A stretch of 64,000 bases of DNA from Cacajao melanocephalus (taxonomy: Eukaryota > Chordata > Mammalia > Primates > Pitheciidae), in NCBI GenBank assembly GCA_963573385.1, contig CAUYLG010021559.1:1-64000 (forward strand), read 5' to 3'. Below are positions 25,586-36,640 of the stretch, piece by piece. Numbering within the stretch: position 1 is the first letter of the stretch; the number at the start of each line of letters is the position of its first letter. The position numbers were made by a program, and so were the translations under genes. The notes beneath the pieces are model-generated. The model saw nothing but the letters and a program-made list of their open reading frames with translations. It made no database searches and was not told the origin of the DNA.

Positions 25586-25744
25586 TGAGATCCGTTGGAT
25601 CCAAAAATAACCGATCATGCCAGCCATCCACTGTAGAGAAGTGTGTTAATGGTACAGAAATGTCAGCCTTACTGATATCTGAGTCTGAGGAGCAAGGAAA
25701 TAAAGAAAACATTCGCCAGATAAAGCAGACTATACCTATTCATG
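25586..25744 (+). CDS. Internal coding exon B of the unrecognised gene
   Basis: 159 bp (53 codons), phase 1 at both ends. The donor is 'attcatg|gtaaga'. It encodes VRSVGSKNNRSCQPSTVEK through RQIKQTIPIH. The acceptor needs care: the first AG (25580-25581, 'ctttacag') would give a stop within ten codons when joined to exon A, whereas the AG four bases further (25584-25585, 'acagacag') keeps the frame open. I therefore start the exon at 25586. The segment is Ser/Glu/Lys-rich with 'SESEEQGNKEN', a plausible acidic phosphorylation cluster, and no recognised domain. Confidence 0.8.
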
Positions 25745-26289
25745 GTAAGAAAGAATCATGCATAAAGATTGATAGCTAGTGAAAATAGTGAGAAATGTTC
25801 TTGTTAAGATAAATCAGCAGTTACATTCAAGTCTAGAGCTTATATCTAGAGAATTGTCATTTAATAATGAAAGGGTGGTGGATTTTGAAATATGTTTTAA
25901 ATTCTCATATTAGCTTCTAAAATCATTCTATTTTCTCCACTATTTCAAATTGCTATAATACCCTATGTTTTTATTTTATGATAACTGATGCAGAAATAAA
26001 ATAGCATTCCGTTATCACTATATTTTGGAAATGTCTTGTGCATTTTATATGTTGTTAGCTTAATTTTATATTTTAATTAATCTCTTCCATTTGTACTCTT
26101 TCTTTTCTCTCACTGATACAACAAAAATAAAATTTTAAAAACCTGTACATGAAAAAGGATTTTTGTCTCATTTTATAGACATTTAAAGGCAAGCAAAGAA
26201 TGTGAAATTTAAGATCATTTTATTTGATTTAGAAATTATCACTGTCACAGAAAATTTCCCTCTCGGAGTATGAAACTGAGATAAGGAAA

Positions 26290-26545
26290 TCAATAAACAG
26301 ATATCCAGTCCCAGCTGCCTGACAGTGAGGCCTTGATCAAGTTTCTTAAATGCTGTGAACCTCAGATTTCTCCTCTGTCAAATAGGAATGACATTACTAC
26401 TGGCACTAATACTAATAATAAATAGCAGATGCCTCAAAGGGTCATTGTGAGAATTCAAAGGAAAAACCAGTTAAGTGCATAATATTGCACCAAGAAATTG
26501 AGCATTCAGGAAATGTTAAATGCTGCTATGATTATTATTATTGCA
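26290..26545 (+). mobile_element. MIR SINE, sense, nearly complete
   Basis: 'ggccttgatcaagtttctta', 'tcctctgtcaaataggaatg' and 'aagggtcattgtgagaattc' follow the MIR core and tail. It lies in the short intron between exons B and C. Confidence 0.8.
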
Positions 26546-27004
26546 AAATTAAATCATACTGAAAAATTATTCTTCAGGTTTGACCTCAGTTCTCCAGGGC
26601 TCTTTTGGAAGCTGCTCTCTAAGTTCTTGTTGAATGTATTCTACACTTCCTGTTTTAGAGGAAGAATTAGTTTTTCTGTGTTGGCTGTCAATTTCATTTT
26701 TTTAAATGTTTTTTTAATATACCATGTTGTCTGATTAATATTAGTAAAATTACTTTAGCCCTCTATAAAATTATACTACATGAATAAAGTATGTCAGTAA
26801 TTTTGAAAGCCTGATAGGATCCCAATATTGGAATAGGAATAAATGCCTATTTTCTGTGAAGCTGTATTTTTGATGTATCTTCACATTATGTCAGAATTAT
26901 ACATGAATATTCTCATTATACTGATAATTGTATTTACTGAGTTACTTCAAGCCATGTAGCACTTTCTATTCTGGCTTTTGTTCTTTGATATGAAAATGTA
27001 GCAG

Positions 27005-27121
27005 CCAATCTACATATTATGCATCCGCATCCCCCTCAAGAACCATCAGCAGATAAGAATAATAGCAGAAGAAGATTATGGTTAAAAAGCACCAGCAGAG
27101 AAAGGACAGAGACACCCAGCG
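27005..27121 (+). CDS. Internal coding exon C of the unrecognised gene
   Basis: 117 bp (39 codons), phase 1 at both ends. The acceptor region 'aaaatgtagcag' offers two AGs three bases apart (NAGNAG); both keep the frame and the upstream one would add one Ala. The donor is 'cagcg|gtatgg'. It encodes [18 protein letters not shown] followed by the basic stretch [20 protein letters not shown]. The His/Pro-rich start and the Arg-rich centre suggest a disordered linker. The RRLWLKS and RERTE context could be kinase sites or a weak nuclear localisation signal, but this is inference. Confidence 0.85.
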
Positions 27122-28244
27122 GTATGGCACTATTTCAATCCTATCTTATAGCTGTATATTATTCAGGGCAATGGAATCTGTCTCTGCAGGTTATAAATTT
27201 CAAAGGATTATGAACCAATCCATTTAAAATATAAATGTCTGTTCTACAAGGATTATGGAAATCAAATTTTCTGCAAAAGAATTGCTCTAGAGCTCTAACG
27301 GAGATTTGCTGGATTAAATAGACATAGACGGTACCACAGAAATAAAGGAATTCCTACTTTTACTCTCAAAGACTGAATAAGCTTAAATTATTGTTTTTGC
27401 AAAAATGGCCCAAATGTGATAGAAGTTCCCACTAGTAGATTTTACTAAAATTGAACTTTATTATAATTTTTATGTTTCATTTGTGTCTTTTTAAATTGGG
27501 CTGTTTTTAGATTGTTGTTTATACTTGCTGTCTCTCCCTTTGGATTCTTCGCTATATAATATACTGTAGGTTAAAATTTAAACTGTTTGCAACCAGTAAA
27601 GCACTAAACAAACATGTGGCCATATAGTTACTCCCTTAAATATTGTATTTGAGGCATGAATATATAGATTAGTATATTTCAGTCTATCCTGAATCCCACC
27701 CAGGGTTTTATGTACACATCTGTTAGCATAATTTCTCAAAAATATAAGATTCCTGGGTTGGCTGAATTTTAGCCTGCTAAGTTTCATGCTTTTCATAAAA
27801 GAGTAGATAGAAAATTAATTTTGCAATAATACGTTAAGATCCATTTTCTTAACATGCTGCTGAAAAAAGCTTGGTCAAAAAGAGTCTCATTTATTAAGAA
27901 TTATAATTTAAAGAAAACTCACTTTTGCTTTATGTGGAACCCAAGGAAAAAAATATAAGATCCTTTAAAAATTTTATGGGTTTTGGCATTTTTTTAATCA
28001 CATATTGTAAAACTTAAATCAAAAATATCCCTGTGGAAGTATCAAAGAATTTTAAGGTGAACCTCTATAAAAATGCAGCTTAAAACAGTCTACTGAAAAA
28101 AAAAACTGCATTCAATTCGTATTATTACCTCCAATTTGCTTTTAGTCAAATAGTAAAGTATACCAAAGTAAACCATTATTCAAAATTTACTTTTTATAAA
28201 TTTCAAAAGAAGTAATAGCATGGAAAATATTTATTTCAATAAAG

Positions 28245-28367
28245 GCAGCTCTTCAGGAAATAATAGGAATGAAGATAAAGCATCAACTGTCCTCACTGTT
28301 GTGTCCCAACAAGGAGCAGAGCTGTTGAACTCCAGCACTCTAGGACCCCAGTCTCCTGATCAATCAG
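28245..28367 (+). CDS. Probable cassette coding exon X of the unrecognised gene
   Basis: 123 bp (41 codons), phase 1 at both ends, exactly the phase required between exon C and exon D. The acceptor is 'tttatttcaataaag' and the donor 'caatcag|gttggc', both weaker than in the other exons. The frame is open and reads GSSSGNNRNEDKASTVLTVV through LNSSTLGPQSPDQS. The composition (Ser, Asn, Gln, Pro) is like the neighbouring exons. Because weak sites and symmetric phase go together, it is probably alternatively spliced. It could also be a non-coding chance frame. Confidence 0.6.
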
Positions 28368-30734
28368 GTTGGCATCTTCATTACACCATATCTGATGATA
28401 ATTAATAAAATATGAATATGGCAAATATTTTAAATTCAGTCATTTTGAAAAGTGGTGATGCAGCCAATTTGCTAAAATGTGTAAGTTTTTGTAAATCTCC
28501 TTATTTAACCTCAATTTTATGTCAAACATTAATGGATGAAAGAGTATTTTTTTTATTTTCAAGTTTCAATGGTCATCCTTTTCACAACAAAAGTTTAAAA
28601 CTGATGTTTTCCCATGACACCGTCACCCTCCCCAAAAATGATCAATTGTTTTATTTCTCCAGTCCTCTTTATAATGGAGATGGTTGGAGCTGAGAGCATT
28701 GAGCCCAGCAACATATCTTACCTAGCAGGTGTGTGCTACTTTTACAAAGGCAAATTGTTTTTGAGCAAGGGGAAAAAGAAAATAAATGAAAATTGTTTGT
28801 GGTTTGTCAGTCTTATTTATGCAATGTTGAAACCTTCATTAAAATGTTAGGTGCAATTAGTGTCTCTAGCATAAATCTGACTGTGTAGAAAAACTAATTA
28901 GATGTTTAGGTGATCATTCTTGCATTTATCTTGTTTGCTGCAATATTGTGATTACACAGTAATTTACATATTTTTCTAAGAAAACACACCAAATTATTCA
29001 TTACAATTGATATGGAAATACTTGAGGTAAAACTGCAAATTCCATAAAAGGCATGTGGTAGTGAGATAATTAGAGTTAGTTTGGTGTAAAACACCCTTTT
29101 TACTTTGACTTTGTTACAGTTTATAATGTTTGGCAATAGGTCATACAAATTGTTTAAGTGCATAATGAAGATTCCTAGTATCTTTTCCTCTGTTTCCTTC
29201 ACATGTCCGTATACATAATGCAACCTATTGGCTTTTGTAACATTTTTCACCTCTTGTAAAGTACCTAATTTGCTCACAAAGGACCTGCCATGTACCCAGC
29301 ACTGTGCAAAAGAGTTTGCTATCCAAAATAGGAGAACCCAGTGAATCAGTTCAGTTCACTGGCCCACAGCTACAGGGACTCAGGACCATATGCCCCTGCA
29401 CCTGTCTGTGAAGGTGGGCAGAAGAACTACACTAAGCCTGCCATTGGCCAAATACCTATAGACTCATGTCCCTTAATATATGAAAGCCTTGTCCTTAGTA
29501 GATTTTCTCTAAAAAGTATACATTGATTACCCTTTTTACAGGCAAGTTATGTTATGTAATGGTAGCCTTGAGTTACAAAACAGATAAATACAATTGTGTT
29601 TTAGTTATACCATCAAAGTTATTTTTATTAAAGATTTTTGTGGGTTCTTTTGCTTTTGCTTTTGCATCATAGGCTTTAGAGTTCCAAACCTTAAATCTCT
29701 TTTGGTTACATTTATTGTGATCATAAATATAATACGATTCAAGAATCAGGTGTAAAATCACCATGTCTACAGTGTGGTTCTGCAAGATTTACCAATGAAA
29801 TAAGCTCAAAAAAAAAAAAAAAAAAAAAGCAAACTTCAAGAAAAATAGACTACATTGAGAAAATGTGCAACGTTTTCCTGCTGTCATTCTAAAGAAGAAA
29901 GCATGCTTTTAATGATATCATTATCAAGATCTGTCCTTTTCAGTTTGTCAGGATCATAGAGCTAAAAACTCTATCTCAATGTAGTATAAAAGATTGAAGT
30001 CTTTAAAAGTTTTTATAAAATCTATATTTCCCATTGGTAGTGTACAGCATTTTAAAGGAAAAAAATTATATGCTAAAAGATTTTTCATATTAAAACATTC
30101 TCTCTTATAAACTTAAACATAAAGGCCTTTTTCACCCAGCAGAATCCACTGCTCAGATTAGCAGATATGTCTGTGGATTTACTATTACTTGAAAAGTCTA
30201 CTCGGCTTAGTCTGTGAATTTTTCTGTTTGAATCAGTGGAATAGAGAGGAAATGACTGCCAACCTTTTCATGGTTTCCTCTCCTCCATGATTTGTAATCT
30301 GAATAAAGACCAGATATTTTGTTTAAAGAAGCTGGTTAAGTAGTCTGCCCTCCTGCAGTTAAAAGGAGATATTAATAACTCAACCCCTTTTAAATTTGGA
30401 AGACTTTCCCCCTCTGGAATGTCAAATTAATAAGGTTGTCCTATAAAGAACTTGCTGTAAGACAGGTGATAATTATTTCAGACTTATAAATTTCCTGGTC
30501 AGTGTTTCAACTCATATGGAGAGGAAGTGCAAATGAGTTGCCCGTAGCTAAAGGCACTGATATATGGGTAGAATGTTTAGCAGGTTACAAGATGGTGGAT
30601 AAGTTGCTTTCCTTGGCTTTTGCATTATTTGATAAATCTGTTTCAACAACAAGAAATTTTAGCCTAACTACCTACCTAAAATAACACTTTTGTGGAGCAC
30701 TGCTCTAATTTTTGTCATCTTTTCCAACTATCAG
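28368..30734 (+). other. Intron before exon D (2.4 kb)
   Basis: AT-rich with a 21-bp poly(A) run at 29808-29828. I see no clear mobile element in it. Ends with the strong acceptor 'catcttttccaactatcag'. Confidence 0.6.
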
Positions 30735-31066
30735 ATGAGTGGATCTTTCCTGAAAATGCTGATCACATTTCGTATCTGGCATCTAGCAGACAGTCTCTAC
30801 TTCTGGATGATGACTCCCGCAACCCATCACACCTGTGTCTGGAAGCCAGCAAGGACAGTGAACATGACCAGCAGGCAGAGGAATCTCATAGTGTTCCAGA
30901 CATTTTCACTTTTTCGTCAAGACCACGATCAGCACCTCATGGAAAGATTCAGACTATGTCCCCAGAGGAGCTCTCATTTATTTTGGATCTAAAAGAAGAT
31001 AACAGTCTGACAAGCAGAGACACCCAATCAGAGGATGATTTTTACGGTGGTGACAGCAGTGAAAAG
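30735..31066 (+). CDS. Internal coding exon D of the unrecognised gene
   Basis: 332 bp, entering in phase 1 and leaving in phase 0 (donor 'gaaaag|gtacac'). It encodes DEWIFPENADHISYLASSRQ through the acidic tail SEDDFYGGDSSEK. Features include an acidic triplet (LLLDDDSRN), a Ser/Arg patch (FTFSSRPRSAPHGK), and MSPEELSFILDLKEDN, a short predicted amphipathic helix. There is no catalytic motif, zinc-binding pattern or transmembrane segment. If the intron were retained, translation would stop 22 codons after the donor. This is the most clearly protein-like exon of the window, together with the exon at 46971. Confidence 0.93.
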
Positions 31067-34000
31067 GTACACTGCTTGATAAGTGAAGTAGTCTTGAAGC
31101 ACAGTTGTTCCATTAGCTCCAATAAGCACTAAAACAAGTTGAAATGAAAGAGGGAAAATCAACTGCTATTTATAAAAATGCAACAGATTGCCATGTCAGT
31201 CAACAGTTGCATTAGGTTGTTATGGTAACTTGAAACTACTGTCTTTTTTTTTTAATTAACGGTCAGCCGATTTCATTTTTAATTATAAAAACCAGTTTTT
31301 GGTTTCTTTCTGTTTTTTCACTTTAATCTTTGTCTGACAGAATGAAAAATGATATGCAGTTTAGAGATATGATAGCAAGACCACTAAAACACTGAGAACA
31401 CATTGTTCTGGATCTCTGGGGAAATTGTGTTGCAGTTGCTAAGCTTTCTAAATTGATGGTTTTCTGGCTTCCTTACTCCCCTGCCATCTTTTCACCTTAG
31501 ACCTATTAGGACTCATTATTTTCCATATGGTCCCTGAATTTGAAGAGTTGTGCCAATTAAAGTTGAGATAATGAGTCATGGATTAGTGCTGGGACTTGCC
31601 TTACAGGAGGCTTTCTGTTTGGAATTATTTAGAATACAAATATATCCTATAAATTAGTAAATTCATAAAAAGTTTAAAAATGTGTCAAATCAAACTGAAT
31701 ATAGTGTAGAAATACTTGTTTAAAACCTAGTACATTGGTAACTTTTTCCCCATATGAAGTGCATTTATTTGTGGAATTTCTTCGGCTTTATTTATAATGA
31801 TGGTCATTCATGCTTTCTGGAAAAAATTATTCTAAAAGCAGAATACAATCAGCTTTAGGGTTAGTGAAAATGTACAAAGCATTTCTATATAGATATTATA
31901 GAAATAACTAGAAAACCTTTTTATATGTACCCACAGGATGTTTTTATAACTGTAACTGATTAAGAATCCCTTTTTGGACAATGAGACACAGATTAGGTCC
32001 ATAGCACCAACCTTCGGAGGCAGTTGAGAATATAGTGGGATTGCTTAAGCAGTAATTATGGGTTTTTCCAGCTTTTAATGAGTTTCTTCAGCAAAGTGCA
32101 TGGAGGATCCTTTTTCACAATATTCTTGCTTCTGAATGTGATGAAACAATTAGTTGTACCAAACATAAACCTACTCAAATCCTTTTATACATAATAGTAC
32201 ATTTGATGCTAGGATTTTAAGTGTTACTGCTGAACACATTTGTTCCTTTCACCTTTAATAACATAAAACTATAAAAATATGGACATTTGTCTTCAGCACC
32301 TAATAGTGTCCTCATCCCACTAATAATCCTTCCATGGTATAAACTGGCTAATTCACTTCATTTTATGAATAGTTTATGAAAACTATGAGGGAAGTATTAT
32401 GGGTAACTGCCCTTTAAATAACACCCCATGAAGGACTTACCTCTTCCATCTATAGAAAGGCTAAGGCTTTAGAAGAAACAGTAGAGTTTCATGGGAAAAT
32501 GAATAATAGCAGCTCTGAATTTTTAAATTTGATATCGCTTAATGCTTTCTTTTGTTGTAGCTACTCTGTCTCTGACACACTTCACCATTTATCATGCAGA
32601 TGTATATTTAGTACCAACTACATAAAATTGAAAACAAATTTATCATGCATTACCCAAGCTTTCACTGGCAGGGCTATCTGGTCACTGTGCCATGTGCATC
32701 AAGGTGACCAGTCACATATGGCTAGAGCCTCTGGTGAGACCATCTCATTGCCAACACTAGCACTGGCCAAGCTTTAGTCAGAGCCTATTAAGAGTGGCAG
32801 CTGCAGAGAGGGGAGAAGCTTGCCACATTATCAAGCTTTGGGGTTTGTTTTTACAGAAACTAACAAGGTACAAGCTAAGATTAAAAAAACAGGACCAACA
32901 AAAATGCTAGGCCATATTTAAACAAGTTTTAGAATGTGCAATGACCTCTTCATAACAAAATTGGGTTTTTTCTTCTTTTGTATTTTTGGTAATTTCTTTT
33001 CCTGGAGGATAACTTCTTTTATTTATTGATTGTATAAATCAATAGGAAATTAGGCTACATATTTACAATGTTTATTTACATATAGTCTTTGAAGAAAAAT
33101 CAGTTTAGTTAATTAAGGCACCTTACTATTAATTGCATTATTTTAGAATGTTATATCCTTACCTTTATAATTATACTTCAGGAAAACATAATGTCAAGTT
33201 GTAAATAATGGTGGACAAGTGAATAACAATTATATTACTTATTGTGCTTGAAGTTTATAACTTGCAATTAAAAGACTTTATTTGATGTTAGGCCACTGAG
33301 TATTTTTAAAGGAAAATTAGATGTATTCAGTAACATATAAACTAGGCAAAATCAAGTCATATTATTAGGGTAGAAGGAACGTATACATACAATAGTAAAA
33401 GCTAATTAAAATTAGCTTTCAGTGACACATTGTCTTTGTAATTGAAGTTACTAATCATTAATTCACATATGAGAGCTTAGTGTTGGAGCCTCAAAAGTAT
33501 GAATTTTTTGCATATACTCTTACCTTACTCTTTGCTTTATTATATATTTTATCCCTAGGCAGCCTATATAATATTTCTGGTACTCAATTAATTTTGAAGT
33601 TGATCTTATTTGAAAAAATGTACTACAGAAACAATATTTCATAATGAGCTATAAAATCAAGACTACCATGTAAAATGAATTTTTTAGGAAAGCTATTAAA
33701 ATAGAGTGCCTTTCATATTATTGCAACATCTGAAAGAAACAAAAGCATGCAACTGTTATTGTCTCTATTTTATATTTTACGTTATTATGCCCATCATGGC
33801 TTCTAGTGTATACACCTGGTTTTGCAACTTGAAATCATTAGCCTTATGTTAATATTTTATTATTCCCCTACTTCAGGTTTTTACCTAGAAATACATATTT
33901 TCCCTGAATTCTGGCTATGTATCACATATTGAAGCAAATATGTGCAAGGACAAGTAATTTGTTTTGTATAACAGTCCAAATTGGAACATTTGTACCCCCA

Positions 34001-34298
34001 AAATTATTCGTATTTGGAACTGAATTATGTGGACTGACTACCTATAGTGTTCAGATTAGCCAGAAGGCTTTCGTATCTTCTCTGCATCTAACTCTGTGGA
34101 AGCCTGCAAAAAACAAATATATGAACAACAGATTAAAAGGACCATTCTAGTCCACCCTCCCAGCTTTCTTGCTGTCATTACTTTCAAGATTTTTTTTAGC
34201 AGTCAGTAGTTAAGCTATTTTATATTATATATTTTTTGATAGCATATATTTCTGGATTATACTATAAAACACTCACCCCTACATACTTGAGTAATAAT
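31067..34298 (+). other. First part of the 15.9-kb intron between exons D and E, no recognised repeat
   Basis: Over 3 kb of AT-rich DNA (for example 33000-33900) in which I recognise no repeat family and no splice-flanked coding segment. Such a repeat-poor stretch inside a repeat-rich window could hold regulatory DNA, but nothing in the sequence proves it. Confidence 0.45.
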
Positions 34299-34583
34299 TT
34301 TTTTTAGATGGAGTCTCGCTCTGTTCCAGGCTGGAGTGCAGTGGTGCAATCTCAGCTCACTGCAACCTCTGACTGCCTGGTTGAAACGATTCTCCTGCCT
34401 CAGCCTCTCAAGTATCTGGGATTACAGGCATGCATCACCATGCCTGGCTAATTTTTGTATTTTTAGTAGAGACGGGGTTTCACCATGTTGGCCAGGATGG
34501 TCTCGATCTCCTGACCTTGTGATCCGCCTACCTCAACCTCCCAAAGTGCTAGGATTACAGGCGTGAGCCACCACACCTAGCCA
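34299..34583 (-). mobile_element. AluS-like SINE, antisense
   Basis: A T-run followed by reverse-complement Alu ('gatggagtctcgctctgttc', 'gtagagacggggtttcacca', 'gattacaggcgtgagccacc'). 'agtaataattttt' at about 34290 and 'agtaatgattttt' at about 34584 are a likely target-site duplication. Confidence 0.95.
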
Positions 34584-35104
34584 AGTAATGATTTTTAATT
34601 GCTTTCTCACACACACTTACGAACACACAAGGAAAGAATATTTAGTCCACAGTGGTTTTCTTATATTTCTGTATAGCCTTTAGATACTTCTAAATTTTAG
34701 TTTATGTACTGGAAAAAATTGGAAAGAGTTTATTTTTAATATATTGCCTTGCATTTTTATTCCTATGTATTATGAATTAGAACATAACATACTCTTGTAG
34801 ACCTACCAGGCAAATTAATATTTATTCTATGTGAGTAATCTTTTTAGGCTGTTCACATCTACATGTCTTTATTATTGTCTATTGAAGCTTTTCTCTAAAA
34901 AAGTCACAGATCTCTTGGTTCTTGTGACTTGGCTTTGCATTGTTATAAGAAGATAAAGAAGGTTACAAAATGCTTGTCTATTTGCAATCTAATATTCCAC
35001 CATTTTTGCTAAATGATAGAACTCTTGCAGATAAGCATTTGGTTGAAGATAGTAGTTTTTATAAGAAGTCTTTAAAGTGTTGTCAGTTAAAAGAACATGA
35101 AGTC

Positions 35105-36456
35105 AGATTTGCTGGCAAGATGGCAAATCTGAACAGCTCCGGTCTGCAGCTCCCAGCGAGATCAACGCAGAAGTCAGGTGATTTCTCCATTTCCAACGGA
35201 GGTTCTTAGTTCATCTCATGTGGAGTGGTTGGACAGTGGGTGCAATCCAAAGAAGGCAGGCCAAAGCAGAGCAGGGCATTGCCTCATGCAGGAAACCCAA
35301 GGGGTCAAGGGATTTCCCTTGCCTAGCCACAGGAAGCTATGAGAGACTGTACTGGGAAGAATGGTGTACTCCAGCCCAGATACTGTGCTATTCCCATGGT
35401 CTTTGCAACTGGCAGACCAGGAGATTCCCTCCAGTGCCCTCACCATCAGGACCATGGGTTTCAAGCACAAAACTAGGGAGCTGTTTGGACAGACACCAAG
35501 CTAGCTACAGGAGTTTTTTTTTTTTTTTTTTCATACCCCAGTGGCACCTGGAATGCCAACAAGACACAACTCTTCACTCCCCAGGAAAGGAGGCTGAAGC
35601 CAGGGAGCCAAGTGGTCTGGCAGTGCAAGTCCCACCCCAATGGAGCCCAGCAAGCGAAGATTCACTGGCTTGAAATTCTCACTGCCAGCACAGCAGTCTG
35701 AGGTCTACCTGGGATACTGAGCTTGGTGGGAGGAGGAGCATCCACCATTGCTGAGGCTTGATAGGTGGTTTTGACCTTGAAGTGTAAACAAAGTTGACGG
35801 GAAGTTCGACCTAGGTGGAGCCCACCTCAGCTCAGCAAGGCCGCTGCAGCCAGACTACCTCTCTAGATTCCTACTCTCTGGGCAGGGCAACTCTGAAAAG
35901 AAGGCCAGAGCCCCAGTCAGGGGCTTATAAATAAAACCCTCATTTCCCTAGGACAGAGCACCTGGGGAAAGGGGCAACTGTGGGCACAGTGTCAGCAGAC
36001 TTAAACATCCCTGCCTGACAGCTCTGAAGAGAGCAGCAGATCTCCCAGCAAAGCATTCGAGCTCTGATAAGGGACAGACTACCTCCTCAAGTGGGTCTCT
36101 GGTCCCCGTATATCCTGACAGGGAGACAACTCCCAGTAGGGGCCAACAGACACCTCATACAGGAGATCTCTGGCTGGCATCTGGCAGATGCCCCTCTGAG
36201 ACAAAGCTTCCAGAGAAAGGAGCAGGCAGCAATCTTTGCTGTTCTGCAGCCTCCGCTAGTGAAACTCAGGCAAACAGGGTCTGGAGTGGACGTCTTGCAA
36301 ACTCCAGCAGGCCTACAGCAGAGGAGCCAGACTGTTAAAAGGAAAACTAACAAAGAGAAAGGAATAGTTATCAACGTCAACAAAAAGGACTTCCATTCAG
36401 AATCCCCATCCAAAGGTCACCAACATCAAAGAACAAAGGTAGATAATTCCACAAAG
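35105..36456 (+). promoter_or_regulatory. L1 5' UTR (ancestral internal promoter region)
   Basis: In primate L1s this region carries the sense promoter and an antisense promoter; this is family knowledge. Here the region is complete in outline and contains a long T-run (about 35515-35531) at the place where L1 5' UTRs have 'aggagttttttt...catacc'. Open frames in it, such as 35218-35673, are by-products. Whether any activity remains cannot be read from sequence. Confidence 0.6.
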
Positions 36457-36640
36457 ATGGGGAGAAACCAGTGCAAAAAGGCTGAAAATTCCAAAAACCA
36501 GAATGCATCTTCTCCAGCAAAGAATCACAACTCCTCACCAGCAAGGGAGCAAAACTGGACAGAGAATGATTTTGACGAATTGACAGAAGTAAGCTTCAGA
36601 AGATGGGTAATAACAAACTCCTCTGAGCTAAAGGAGCATA
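36457..36640 (+). pseudogene. L1 ORF1 remnant (first about 60 codons)
   Basis: Starts MGRNQCKKAENSKNQN and continues through WTENDFDELTEVSFRRWV to NSSELKEH. This is the N-terminal region of L1 ORF1p, upstream of the coiled coil. The coiled coil, RRM and C-terminal domains are missing because the deletion joint follows immediately. Confidence 0.9.

Noticed and set aside
30690..30992. 100-aa plus-strand frame overlapping exon D
   Set aside because: Alternative frame of exon D; phase of neighbouring exons supports the frame that reads DEWIFPENADH.
35218..35673. 151-aa open frame on the plus strand
   Set aside because: It lies in the 5' UTR of the L1 at 35105-39500 and includes a run of Phe from a poly(T); not a gene.
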